The notes below the pieces were generated by a model. That model did not search any database. It saw nothing but the letters and a program-made list of their open reading frames with translations, and was not told where the DNA came from. Source: Rhodocollybia butyracea (taxonomy: Eukaryota > Basidiomycota > Agaricomycetes > Agaricales > Omphalotaceae). Taken from it: a stretch of 64,000 nucleotides of DNA. Position numbers and translations under genes: made by a program. Location of the stretch: contig JADNRY010000194.1 of NCBI GenBank assembly GCA_015501585.1, positions 1-64,000 of the forward strand, written 5' to 3'. Below are positions 48,004-59,913 of this stretch, in pieces (the first letter of the stretch is position 1; each line of letters starts with the position of its first letter).

Positions 48004-51000
48004 TTACCTTGGATTTTGAGGATTTTGATACTGTAAACTTGCCGAGTTTTCAATGTGGTCACTTGCAGGAAAATCATACAGATAAGCATTCGCGAGAGCC
48101 GATGCAGATGACTGGCTTTCGAGCTCGTACATGAGCTGCTGCGAATGACCTAATAGATAGAGATTAGGATAACCTTGTTGATGTTGATCAGACTGAGTTA
48201 CCTTGGCTTGGCCAACGTACGGGTAGTTGAGGGAGAAAGTGTCTGCAGCTCCTTGACTGCCACTATCAAAGATAGCGAGATCATCATTCCCGCATCGAAA
48301 TCGTACCCATAATCTGGGGTCGCGTGGATGGGCAATTGTCCAAGCTCACTTGAGTAGAAAGGGAGATTCAGATCCTGTTCGTCAATGACGAAAGCATTTG
48401 ATTCATTTCTCGAATGCACATCCTCGTAATTCATTTGTTGGATGGAGTCTGCCAGTGTCGGTCGGGTGACTTCTGAATCTCCTGGCCATGATGTAGGTTC
48501 TGATCCAAATTCTTTTGGTGTGGATACCAGCAATCGGCTGACAGACATGACAGTGTTGATAATATCACTGGAAGAGATTAGACGAGTACAACCACACGCA
48601 CAGGCTAAAGGATTTACATCAAGCGCCCGCGAGAGGATATCTGCGTGAGTTGAGAAAATCGGAACCCTTCTGTTCAGTGAAACTGTACAGACCTTGTTTC
48701 GTACAGACGGATCATATCGATACATTTGTGAATGTCTGCGAGTTCACCCCGAGCATTGAATTGATCGTTCATCTGCATTGCTCTCCAAAGATTTATTGCG
48801 AGGACCATCGCCGAACCAAATAGAGGGTGCTGAACTTCATCAGTATTTCTCGGCTAAGATATTGAGAAGGCGTACCATAAAATGACCGAACGCCAGAAAT
48901 TTCTGCTTCAAGTACATCTCCACGACACGAATACATGACCTGGCTGCGTTAGCGCAAATTGCTAGGGAGGGAATGATAGGTTGATTGTTGTCCTGGACGA
49001 GGAATAAACCGTCTGTGAATCTGAATTTGGACCCAGTAATACATGCTGTGAAGGATTGCAGATTGACTGAAAAATACGTCATTCTGATGTTGCGCATCCC
49101 ATCGTACTAGATGCGGTTGAGTTAAGCTTGGGGAGCAGAAAGAAGAAACTTACGGTGGCCGGGCACAGAATCGATCCATTTGTTCAAAGCAGAGTCAAGT
49201 TCGGCAACCGCCTTCTGGTTCCATTCTTTGCCAGAGAGGCCCATATTGATTGAAAATTCAGATTTTCGGATGGAGTACTAGTCATCGACGGTATTAACTT
49301 TGTTTTACAGATATGCGAAAAATCGTACTAGCGACTGTCGAGCAAAGCCGACGATTTCTACAAGTTTCAAATAACAGTTCCAAAATGCCACCAGCGGGGG
49401 TCGTTCAGGTGGTTGTGTAAACGCCGGCAGAGGTTCCATCTTCCCAATACTCGTCATCGCATTCGACTGGCAATTCAAGATCAAAGCTAGAGCATGTCAG
49501 TTATTTGCTATACTCGAACAAATGAAACGCTCGCTAGTCCTTACTCGTGTGTGGATGTCGCACTGGGACGACCAAACAACATGCTGGTTTCTGTGTCCGT
49601 GACCACTAGCATCCAGAACACACGCTTCCACAGTTCCTTTTCCAAAGTCGGTCTTTGGTCCCCACTGTGTGGCGATGTGTTCCTCGTTCTTGAGCAAGTC
49701 GCATGGCAATACCAGACAACATCCAGCCTATATCCGGCCCAGTGACCATGTTGAGATACACACTAGCTAACTAAGATCATGGACGAGGGTAAGTAGGTAT
49801 TCGGGCAGCGATTAAATGACGAACACAATACATCTGTAAGTGGTACAGAGAAACGGATTGTCCAAAAGCTGACTGCTTGATGGGTAGTTGATTGAACCAT
49901 CTTATTCCAGATTTGGAGGGATCAGTGTCACCGAATCAGAAGGAAATAAGTGTAACGAGAGCCAACCGCGCAAACTGAGAGAAGCAGAGCACTAAACGCT
50001 GGATCTCGAAGATGGAGACCTTGTGAGATAGAACGTTCGAAAGATGGACGATGAAGAAGCGGACAAAAGACATTGTTCTGCGTGAAATATGCATTCACGA
50101 GTATCTGCAATTCATCACTGTCTGGGAAATCAAAACAGGAAAGTCTGGTTCGGGCAAACTTAGCCACTAAATATGAGGCAATACAGGTAAACATCCCCGC
50201 AAAGACAATGATCAAACTCACGACAGGCACATTCCAAAATTCAGGCCTTTTTGTTTGAAGAAGAAGCGATTGCCATTCCTCCAAACCTGAATCAAGCTTT
50301 TTTCTGTGTTCTAATGCCGTCATGACCAGCATCATATGGCTGGACTCGCCAAAATGTATCTTCTTTGGCACACCTACACGAAACCTGGAGAACTCGTTGG
50401 AGAGACTATTTATGCTATTGATATCATCAACGTTCTCGGGATTGGTGTTGGGCTGCGTTTCTGAAACAGGTACAGCCACCTCAGACAGTGTGTGTTCGCG
50501 TTGGTACTGCTCCAGTTTCTGTTGCAGGGATACTGCATGATTTGCGAGTTTCGTCATGATCTTCCAAATCGTATCTTTGTCGTCAAGAAGGTAGAAAATT
50601 TCAGAAGCTGAACCCTTCAGAATATCGCTGACCATCGTCTTCAATGGTTGAGATGCAAACGATCGGCTAGATCTAGAACAGCATCACCGCATATGTAGGC
50701 CGATCAATCTGAGGAACATACCCCAGTTTAGGTCCTCTTTTCTAAGAGAAACGTATGTAAATCATGCAGAATTGATAGAAATGCAGAACTGACGAGGCCA
50801 GATTTTGTATGGAGACACTCAATGCCATAATTCCTGCACGGAGTACATCGATTGTCAGGCATATTAGAGCTATCACCTGAGCTAAAAAATTAATATTGAT
50901 TAATTACACGCGGAAAACCTTACAGCGAACTTCCAAAGAAAGGTGGTGGAATGAACATTAGTATGGTTCTATGTGAACCGATCCTTCTCACCTTTCCGTC

Positions 51001-51052
51001 GTCGACATTCGTCGCAAGCTTGAAGGCGCCGCCCTTTGGGATCCGTTGACAT
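48004..51052 (-). CDS. Zn(II)2Cys6 transcription factor with fungal-specific TF domain
   Basis: Candidate pathway regulator. From the ATG at 51052 the joined exons give ACDECRRRKVRCKGDSSN and then NRCTPCRNYGIECLH, a complete binuclear zinc cluster. Next comes a helical linker (NHAVSLQQKLEQYQREH). The Fungal_trans region begins NVFCPLLHRPSFERSI and DPAFSALLLSVCAVGSRY and continues GWMLSGIAMRLAQERGTHRH, ELWKRVFWMLVVTDTETSML and PSLAICANAARSCIRVVEMY. The Gln/Ser-rich C-terminus ends QYQNPQNPR at the stop 48004-48006. Two one-base losses are needed to explain the frame: at the C run 49660-49663 and at 48289-48291. If the second is taken as real, the protein stops at 48198 instead. About 800 residues. 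It sits inside the cluster, the usual place for a pathway-specific activator. Confidence 0.87.
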
Positions 51053-52484
51053 GGCGGTTGATGTCAGCATCGAATTATTTGCACCTGTTTGGAGCTTCTA
51101 GTATGAGTCACGTGTCGCGCTGTTCGCCATTTACTTTTGAGTTGCTTTTGAGTTGATACTTACTACTGGTATTAACTATTAAAAAATACTGTATCTGTGA
51201 AGCACTGATAAGCAAGGATGATTCACTGAAGTTCTCCATGACGGCATCATGAATTACATTTTTCATCTTTTACCAACATTAAGCACTGAGCAGACATTAA
51301 GGATCTGACTTGGTATCTGAGGATACCAAGAGGATACACCTCCCAAATTCACATGAAGATGCTGTGAAGAAGAGATGACAAGAATTTTAGTGCATCGGAG
51401 GAAGGAAGGAAGTGAATTATACGGCGCAAGCACCATGGTCTTCGGGTTGCCCGAACGGTGGCTTTCCAAATCTCCAACCGGGGGCTTGGAATGTCACTCA
51501 GTGTAGTTTGCTGTCCACAAATGGTAGCACTAGGAACCAGAGTAATTGAGATGGAAATATGGGATATCAGCTGGCATATTCTCCTGTGCAGCAACTTCAA
51601 TGAAGAATTCAAGCATTATCTGAGTGACGACTTCAGATGATACAAATTCCACTAGCACACTCGTCGCAATTTCCAAAGGATCGGGCATTTAACAACCATC
51701 TGGATCAGTAAGTATCATTTTCCGTATCAGGCATACGAAATATGATATGCGATAATGACTTCTAGACCGTTCCGAGTTTGAGTGCCAAGTATTCTAGTCA
51801 AATTCTAGTCTATGATTACAATCTCACATTGTTTGGTGGTGGTGGTGGAACCGACATGGTCCCATTGAGGAACAGTCGGGGCCCCAGCTACATGTATAGC
51901 GCCACATACATGCCTGAGATGTATAATCCCAACAATGCTGTGATCAATACCGAAGTACTGTCGCACAAACGTTGAGATTACACATGAGTACATAAATGGC
52001 GCCAAAATTCGCATACTACACCCGCATCAAAAACTACCGTGGGGTTAGATTTCAAAAGATACTGGCTACAGATTGACTACAGGCATTGGTGCGCTATTAG
52101 TTCAATCCCGTGTATAACTAGTATCGGTCATAGTAAAATTGATACCCAGATCCATTTGGCACCCGGGCCATATCCCGGCCAAAGCTTCTTTCGCCCGCTG
52201 CTGTGCTATATTTGTGTAGAAAGACTGTATGTGTTCGTAGCCCTACCGCTGAGATTGATTGCAGGCTGCGAAGAATTGTGTTCCCCGCTGAGTACTCGGC
52301 GGGCGTCGACGCTTTCAAAGTATTCATTTGTATCATACAAAACCTGAGCCAGTAGGAAGAAAAGGCGATATTCTTCCAGGCGATTTTACGGAAAAAGTCC
52401 AAGTTCCTCATTCGAGGTGCATAGTGTCAATGAGGCTCATCTTCTACATTCTATGATCTATGGCTACAACGCTTGATCCTAAAG
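51053..52484. other. Intergenic, no gene recognised
   Basis: Region between the two regulators. Frames up to about 100 codons on both strands lack family features. It contains a GGTGGTGGTGGTGG run at about 51836-51849. Confidence 0.5.
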
Positions 52485-53634
52485 TTAAGATTGTAGAACA
52501 CATTTTGCTCTATGTCTTGTCAGGCTCTTCAATGAAGAGAACATCCTTCTGCAGTTATCACATACATATGCAGAGTGGCCATGGATTCGAACTTCATGCC
52601 TAGATATTACATCAGTAAAATGAATCCATGATGTAGGACTTCATGAATTCACACCTTAATCTATCATGCGATCTCGAGAAGGTGATATTGCAATTCGGCT
52701 CATGGCAACGAAGAGATTCGGCTCTGGCAGCGTGTGCTTTCTCATGAAGTCTACGAGTGTATTCACGAGTGAAGTTTCTGTCGCACGTTCTACAAGGGTA
52801 CTGAGTGTTCTTCTTTGGCTGAGCGTCTGTGATAGGATTGGGACTAATAGTTGGTGATCTCGAGACAGAACTTGAGCCATTTGGTGACGCATTCGTGAAT
52901 TCGTCGGGTCCAGGGGACCCACTATCAGATGACTCGTCGGTAAAACTCCCTATATCATAAATTTGTCAAAACTGGCAACGAACACGAATAAAAATCTTAC
53001 CTGCGTCGTTGTAGTCAAATATAGCTTGCGTCCGGCTGAAATGCCCTGGTTCAATCATCGCAGAGGACGGGAAGCTTTCATGATCATTCTCGAAAAGGAT
53101 ATCTATTCCAATTTCTGAGGTGAGGGTATCGTTGGTAGACTGGATATTAAATTATCGATGTTTGTCATGTCGAGATCTTGCTGCACAACTGTGTGAAGGT
53201 TATCTTGAGATACGTTTTGGTTCCTCAGACAATACTAATCGGAAGCATTTGTGCGACTTACTTTCTGCGAACGAATCCAAAGCGTTCGTACAATTGGCTG
53301 AGAGCGGCCATTGATTTTCGAACCCCCAGTCTAACTTTCCTGAGCTGGAAGGGAAAATTTCTAGCGGAGGTGAAGCTCCCAACGGTGACGGTTCCGGAGT
53401 TGGTACAACACAGAGTGACAACCCATTCGCGCTTAGTTCGACTTGAATATCGAGATCTTATAGACCAGATTACTTCGAGCACAAGAAGAAACCATAGTAA
53501 ATCCTACCGTTTCCAGTCCCGCTACCCGATCTTGATACTCCCGAATCCTCCATGTGAAGACTGGTTCCAGATTCGGTTTGAACCACTCTTACTGTTGCCC
53601 CTGGGCGTGCACGAAAGGAGATCATAGAGGACAT
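52485..53634 (-). CDS. C2H2 zinc-finger transcription factor
   Basis: Spliced from about five exons. The ATG at 53634 gives MSSMISFRARPGATVRVVQ. A Ser/Pro-rich middle (VVPTPEPSPLGASPPL) and an acidic segment follow. Then come the finger YPCRTCDRNFTREYTRRLHE plus KAH, a second, C-x4-C type, LRCHEPNCNITFSRSHDRLR with HEVRIH after an intron (52592-52664), and a third, YVCDNCRRMFSSLKSLTRH, ending KCVLQS at the stop 52485. About 290 residues. The fingers lie at the C-terminus. It could be a cluster regulator beside the Zn2Cys6 factor, or a neighbour of broader role. Confidence 0.82.
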
Positions 53635-54048
53635 GGTCGACAGAGGTAAGTTATCTCCCGTAGGAGCTTTATAATGATCTCTTATAGTATACCGTTTCAC
53701 TCGCTCCGTAAAGAAGGCGGACATGGGACAGGTCGTACACATTTCAAAAATCATACTGGTATACTTCTTTAACAGAACTCCTTTAGGATTCAGAACGATG
53801 ATGACGAAGGATTGAAGGGAAAAGGTCATTGACAGCACCCGACAAGCTGTAATATCGACTAATATCGACAAGCGGTATACTCTCTTCCAAGAATTCTCCG
53901 CCGAGTTGAACTGATGCTTGCCCTGGCGATCTTCGGAAGAGAGCCATAATGAACCAGCAGTTCGAACTGAGGATCGGTTCTGAATGGAGTTAAGTACAAG
54001 ATACTGCAATTTCAATACCTAATTGATGCCTTATCAAGATATTTATAA
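53635..54048. other. Spacer between C2H2 gene and class II cyclase
   Basis: I searched both strands for a class I alpha domain (DDxxD or NSE motifs) that could extend the cyclase and saw none. An open minus-strand frame overlaps here but looks non-coding. Confidence 0.5.
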
Positions 54049-55945
54049 CTACTTTTCGAATTTAGTAAGTAGATCTTCGTCAACAGAAAAAAGGTTATCA
54101 AAGCAAATAGATTTGCTAGTGGAAGGAAGAGTCTCGGGAGGATACGTAGGAACAGGGGCGTGTAAGGCTGCAATAACATAACTTCGACAAATGCGTTCAA
54201 TGCTGTACAACACTTTCTCGATCCATATGAGAGAAGTAGCGTCAAGCTCTTTGGAAACCCATGGTTCAAGATAGCTTCTTCCGGAAGCAATGGCAGCAGT
54301 AATTCGACTTTGGAATGAAGAGGCACATGGGAGGGAGGCAAGACGAGCGAGGGAGAGAACACAGTCAGCCGTCTCCTCTGGGTTACCGTTACTACCCCAG
54401 GAACCATCCTCATTCTGAGTTTGAAGAACACACGACAGAATTTTGAAGAGAATAGCGGGGATTTTGACCGTAATGAGAGCCTCGGATATATCTTTCAGAT
54501 AACCTTGACTCGACAGATAAAGCACCCTTGTCATAGCTCTAGTCGTGACCAGAGCAGGGTACCACGGAGATATATGCTAATGATAAATAGAATCGTTAGA
54601 GTCTAGACTCACTGGGAAGTTTGGATCATTGACTCACCCACTTATCCTGTACCAGCTTCTGAGCATTCCAATATTCATTCAGAACGAATTCGGAGGCTTT
54701 CAATATCTGCTTTGAATACTTGTCTGGCTCCGGGTAGTGGAGTAATGCCATAAGTACGTTACAATTCACCGTTACACTCGGATTGCGTTCATGTTGATAG
54801 CATTGGAAATGACTAGGAAGTTCGAAGGCATCCAGCATATCATCCAATCGGAAAGGCTTCCCGATGTGAAGAAGGGTCGCTAAGGCTTTTGATGTATCAT
54901 CAGCATCTGGTGTTACATTAGGCGCTGAAGAGTTGACGGTCTTCAGTGATCAGGAATTATATCGAGAATAGACAGATAGTACCAAATCCAATGATCCCGT
55001 TTTCAGCAGTGAGATAAGAATGAAGAACATTGCCGATTTTTGCGAGTGAAACTTGGTCAAGTTGTTTCAAATCGAACCCGCTTTCCATGATATTGCAAAC
55101 CGACTACGAATAAACCTTCAGGCGTGAAAATAAAAGTTACTGATCACAGTACATACCCATCCGAACTCCATCACCGTAGTTGGCCAGGAGCAACTGACAG
55201 CGCCATAGCCGTAGCATTTGAATTGTTGGATTACATGGCGCAGATAGCTCTCTGCCTCTTCGTCCCATTCAGAAATCGACATGAGATATGCTGCGGTAGA
55301 TGCAGGCGAGGCAAAGAAGTTTCCGTTGCGTTTGTGATGCGCCAATCTGTCAAAATCGCACTTCCCAACGAAAGCCTCAAGGGAGTGAAGAGCACCAGTC
55401 CGGACAGCGTCGGGCCTATACATGCCCTCGAGATTGACTTTCTTGAGCTTACGCTCGTAGATATCGTAGAGGAGATCACGATCAGGAATGTCGAAGCGAA
55501 TTCCCTCATCCTCCAGGAGTTCCAGAAGCCTGGGCAGTATCATCTCAAACGCAATGCGTTCGACAGAAACTACTTTCCATTCCGTGAGGACTCCTCTGAG
55601 GAAACGAACTGCTTTTTCCACGCGAACAGTAAGCGCCAAGGAATCCTCCCCGAGACGTTGGTGGCGTTTGAGAGAGAGTAGACAAGCAAGGGTGTTGATT
55701 ATCGCATCGTCGAAATCATTACAGCCGGGAACCCTCCAACTGCCGTCCTCTAGCTGTGCGTTGTAGATGAATTCGAAACACTCGGGGAAAACCCAGCGAG
55801 TAGAACCTTCGGGAACTGACTGGGACACAAGGGACACCCAAGCAGTGTCATAGATGCTGATGCTCCATGTGCTCATACCATTCCCAGCATCATAGAGGTC
55901 GACGAGGCTTCGGAGTAAATCGTTGGCGGCCTTGTAAGTATCCAT
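54049..55945 (-). CDS. Class II diterpene cyclase (copalyl-diphosphate-synthase type), stand-alone
   Basis: Protonation-initiated terpene cyclase of the beta-gamma fold. The ATG at 55945 opens MDTYKAANDLLRSLVDLY. STWSISIYDTAWVSLV, RWVFPECFEFIYNAQLEDGS and FFASPASTAAYL follow, as in fungal CPS/KS enzymes. The catalytic DxDD is PDADDTSKAL (DADD codons at 54896-54907). QNEDGSWGSNGN and LIWIEKVLYSIERICRSYV close the second barrel. It ends ...LLTKFEK at 54049, about 545 residues in five exons. Fungal bifunctional synthases run to about 950 residues with a class I domain after this point. Here there is a stop, and none of that domain follows. The enzyme should yield a bicyclic diphosphate from GGPP (or FPP) and need a separate class I partner or a phosphatase. 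Confidence 0.9.
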
Positions 55946-56885
55946 GTTGAGTACTGAGTTGATGAGTTCGCTCAGAAAGACCTTTTATATTGAGATGGAT
56001 AGAGGTTAGCGGACGATGATCCGCAAATCTGAACAATATAACCCGTAACCGCGACGTGTCCGCACAGCAACGCAACAACTGCCAGAGATGCTAGCGGCGT
56101 AGACTACGTAGTGTTGGCTCATTCCCAGGGTCACTCGATTCTGTCATTGGGAACTACGTAGTCAGCCGCTGAGAACTTGAGTCCTAATTTGAGATCAAAG
56201 CTAGTTCTACACCGGCCGAAAGCCAGGTATCACTGCGGCGGATTCAAATATCGTTTACGCTCTGCAAGGGCTGAATCACTAAATGAGTATCGACACTACT
56301 AGATGTAAGCTTTACGATTTTGCAGAGTTTCAGTAAGATTGGGAGGGAAGAGGAACGTAAGTGTTCTGACACCCCTGACACCGATATGGGTCCATGAGAG
56401 TTCCTGTGTCGGGGTCATTTGACGGGCTTTCGATACCTACAAAGAGCCTTTGGCCAGTGAAATTAGCGGAAAAAGAATTCGATTTTTTTCCTGTTTCAAC
56501 TCATGTGATCTGTGAGAGTCCAGATCTGGCTTGATCGGGTGGTCAAAGCAACCCTCACTGAACATACTGAAGCGAGAAACGAGAGATCAAACCGGCACAG
56601 GGGGCTCATTCTCAATTTCTCTTGAGCATATTCACGTCGCGGGAGGCTTCGGAGTTGTCCGTAATTCAGTACCAGGAGCTTCAATTGAAAATGACCTCGA
56701 CGCAGTTGGTTCAGTGCGTTATTACGGACAGAAGATAAGTTCATGACAGGATCAACATGTCTTACGAAGAAGCGCATAAGTGCGAAAAACAGGTGGACAA
56801 ATCGAAAGACTTGAGTATTCCTACACGTAGCAGTCGAGAGCTAGCCAACTTATCTATGAGTTAACAAAACACTAACTAAGTACAA
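55946..56885. other. Intergenic, nothing recognised
   Basis: Upstream of the class II cyclase and downstream of decarboxylase-like copy 2. No repeats or motifs stand out apart from ACTACGTAGT palindromes near 56102 and 56153. Confidence 0.5.
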
Positions 56886-57994
56886 CTAAACGACCTCCTC
56901 TTTCCAAGTGGAAGGTCCTAAATCTGTCTGCATATCTTCCAAATACATGCCGAGCCCATTGGGCACGACCGCTGGGAAGGAGACCCCATCGCCAACGACT
57001 CTTTTGCCTTTCTCATCCTCTGCATTCATTTCTGGGACAACGTTCATTAGATAGACCCATCCAGTCATTCTCGGCTTAAAGAAAGCCCATCTTTCAGTAC
57101 CGATCTCTTCTGGTTTAGGGCCTTGAGGAAGCGGAGGTTGAGCGTATGAGAACATGTTCCCAAACCACCTTGAACTAATTGGGATGGGAATCCTCGATAT
57201 GACAGGGATTGGATTGACGGTTACTTGGAAAAATGGGTCGGTTTCATGGCCGATATGAGAGACGGAGAGAGACCAAGAGCCATTACGCAAGCTTTCGTAC
57301 TTAAAGGAGGCAACTTGTTCTACGTAAATCGAAAATTGAAGATTGTCAAGATCAAAAATCAATCAACGGCGATAGAAACGGGCTTACTGGGGATGTTCCA
57401 ATTACGACGACCTGTTTGAGCTGTTAGTTATGTTCACTCGGTAAAACGGATATCATTTCCCACCGTTCCACGTAGAATCTCTGCTAGAAACAAGCATGAT
57501 GCTCGTTCGGAAGCCTACCGACCCATCCGCATATCTCCATCTTCCAGGGGCAAATCCAAGTTCGTCATCTGGATAATTCCAATGATTGACAGAGCGATCA
57601 TTCCAAAATGCATATCACTTACAACGCCCTGGATAAGTTTTCGGAGATGTCGATTAGCTAAAAACACAGTGATTCCTACATACGTACCGACCGGAGTATC
57701 GGAGTACTGGACTAGCTGAAAGGAGATGTCATTTCTCAAGCTGAAAATTATGTTGTGGAGCATACCACTACTACTGCGGGCCCACCGATGAATTCACCGC
57801 CAGCAGCAAGTGCATCAGCTTGCCATGGTACAGCCCACCCAGGTGGGAAGCTCGCATTCTTGGATCGAGAAGACACCGTGAATTGCCATGTGCGCGCCTT
57901 GAGATGCCAGGGCCTAAGAAAAGATCACAATGAACGTGCGTGGTGATATCTTGGATGACGGAACTTACGGTGGAGCAACAATAAAATCGGACAT
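56886..57994 (-). CDS. Acetoacetate-decarboxylase-like protein, copy 2
   Basis: Paralogue of the gene at 10850-12066 with the same exon plan. The ATG at 57994 gives MSDFIVAPPWHLKARTWQF. Then come PPGWAVPWQADALAAGGEF, IGGPAVVV, YSDTPVGRYDELGFAPGRW, WNGRRNWNIP and QPPLPQGPKPEEIGTERWAF, and GKRVVGDGVSFPAVVPNGLG, ending TWKEEVV. The six-base micro-exon (57623-57628) is kept. About 280 residues. The assigned superfamily is from remembered sequence pattern and not proven. Its place beside the cyclase and dienelactone hydrolase suggests a late step on a carbonyl intermediate. Confidence 0.72.
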
Positions 57995-58462
57995 TACTGC
58001 TGCTGATAAAGAAAGAGATCTTCGTTCATATTGTGTTTTATAGGACTGAGGCCCGCTGAGGCGTGTCGCTGAAATTACAAGCAAACTCGTGCGGCGGTCA
58101 ATTTCGAGCAGCGCCAAATTCACCTTCTAATTAGAAACAGGAAATGGTTGCGGACAATATGTAAAATTAATTTGTATTCTGTGGAGTAGTAAAATAGTAA
58201 ATTCAAGCAATGAACTGGTTCAGGACGACGAGAATTCGGAAGCGATACCCGACATATACATTCAGCTGCAACATAATAAAATAGACCAGATAGAAGAGGC
58301 AGAGGTGAGTTTACAGACAAGATAAGGTATCTGAGCGGTGTCAATTTCAGTGCCGCCGGTAACGTGTAAACACCAGCACAGTGACTCACTGCAGCACGAT
58401 TTTGAATCTAAAAATGTTTGGTTCTATTTTGAAAGTTATTGATGTGCATAGTACAAGTCAAT
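57995..58462. other. Intergenic, nothing recognised
   Basis: AT-rich spacer. The 89-codon minus-strand frame at 58120-58389 has no supporting features. Confidence 0.5.
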
Positions 58463-59579
58463 TCAGAGGTATTTCCTCATCCACTCCACTGTTGATTTGA
58501 AAGCGCCCTCTTTGGCAGCTTTGATGTAAGGTTTACTCATATCCCCTCGTACAGCGAAACCATGCTTGCAACCCTCGAAATATTCACGCTTGTATCCTGG
58601 GGCAAACTTTCCATCTCCAAGGATCTCGTCAGCTTTGATTGCTGCAGACGGTGGGAACCACTCGTCAAGTTCGCAGGTATTGAGGAGGAGAGGCGTAATT
58701 GATTTCGAGAAATATTTCTGGGTCCCAGAAGATATGTCAAGCCTAACCGGAGATTGATCGCGGCATACGTACCTCGAGGTCAATGGGAATGTCTAAAAAT
58801 GTCGGGTGGGAGATAGCAGATGCTTGGATGGCTTGGTCGAAAGAAAGGTCGAAGACATAGCGGCCTAGATAAAAGATAGGGCAATCGACAACGTTGATGA
58901 ACATCTAACGTACCACCCACGCAGTAGCCTGTAGCACCGAACCTAGTGACTCCCTCTTCCTTCAGTGCTGCGATGACCTTGTCGACGGGAGGACGAGTCT
59001 GTTCCGGACCGTGTCTGGACAACCAGTCGGGTACGCTAAAGTTAGACTACTCGGTTAATTTTAGTTCATTGTGGCGAATGGTAATGCAAAATTTGTACGA
59101 ACGCCTGGGTCCTCTGCATTTAACGGGACAGGATCACCATGAAGATAGTCCGGAATTACTGTCTTGAGGGCGTTAAGTATTTATCCTTCTAAATATCGAG
59201 AATCGTGCTCACTTTGAACCCGTTTTTGGCAAAGTCGTCTGCAAGAAGCTGGGAAGAAAATTCATCAGTTGATTTTTTTTAAAAAAAGGAGCAGTACACA
59301 CTCGATTATTCACAAGTTGTGGCCCGAAACCGTCTGTAAGGTAAATGATCACTTTATCCTGGATATTCGCCTGTCGGTGTCGCCACATAGCAGTTTATAG
59401 TGCCTATAGTCTCCCATTTTCCTGAATAGATCCAATCAGATTCCCGAATGCACAATTTGTTAGAAAATTTACCAGTGGGAGTGCCTTCGTGGGTGACGCC
59501 TATGAACTTCCTGATAAGGACGGAAAAAATCTGAGAAAATTAAGAACTGACTTGTAATACAGTCTTTGCAGAGACTCAT
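58463..59579 (-). CDS. Dienelactone-hydrolase family protein
   Basis: Cys-type alpha/beta-hydrolase. The ATG at 59579 gives MSLCKDCITS, then FIGVTHEGTPTG, KVIIYLTDGFGPQLVNNRLL, LADDFAKNGFK and VIPDYLHGDPVP. The nucleophile motif FGATGYCVGGRY has Cys in place of Ser, as in dienelactone hydrolases. The acid residue region is NTCELDEWFPP and the His lies in EGCKHGFAVRGD; the end is VEWMRKYL. About 250 residues, full length, several introns. Probably cytosolic. It could open a lactone made by the Baeyer-Villiger enzyme. Divergent from the MFS gene. Confidence 0.9.
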
Positions 59580-59913
59580 GATGGAGATATCGCGAGAGAG
59601 CCAGCGAGGACGAAGGACATATATATGTACCTATCCTCTGCGCCACTCATCTCGTCACTCACCGATATCATCTCTTTGTACTCATTTCCCGAGGAAGGTC
59701 CCGGGATTTGGCTCAGTCTGATTTGGCCACTATTCATTTGTCGGGCTTGGAGAAACTTCTGACAAATCCATCTGACGAAACAACGGCGTTGATTATTCTC
59801 ACAGTCTCTTTGTTTGCATCTATAACGTCCTTTAGATGCTTCGTTCTTTACATCATTACCAGCTTACCGCAACTTAAGTGGGACACTCCGATAGGAAACG
59901 ATTTTGAATTCTT
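59580..59913. promoter_or_regulatory. Divergent promoter region dienelactone hydrolase / MFS
   Basis: A 334-base space between head-to-head genes. It has ATATATATGTACC on the hydrolase side at 59620-59632. No named site. Confidence 0.35.

Noticed and set aside
49494..49745. Separate small plus-strand gene
   Set aside because: Antisense to the fungal TF domain exon, which carries conserved ELWKRVFW and GRPSA sequence.
53635..54048. Class I domain following the class II cyclase
   Set aside because: No DDxxD, DEYYD or NSE-like motif in any frame before the C2H2 gene starts.
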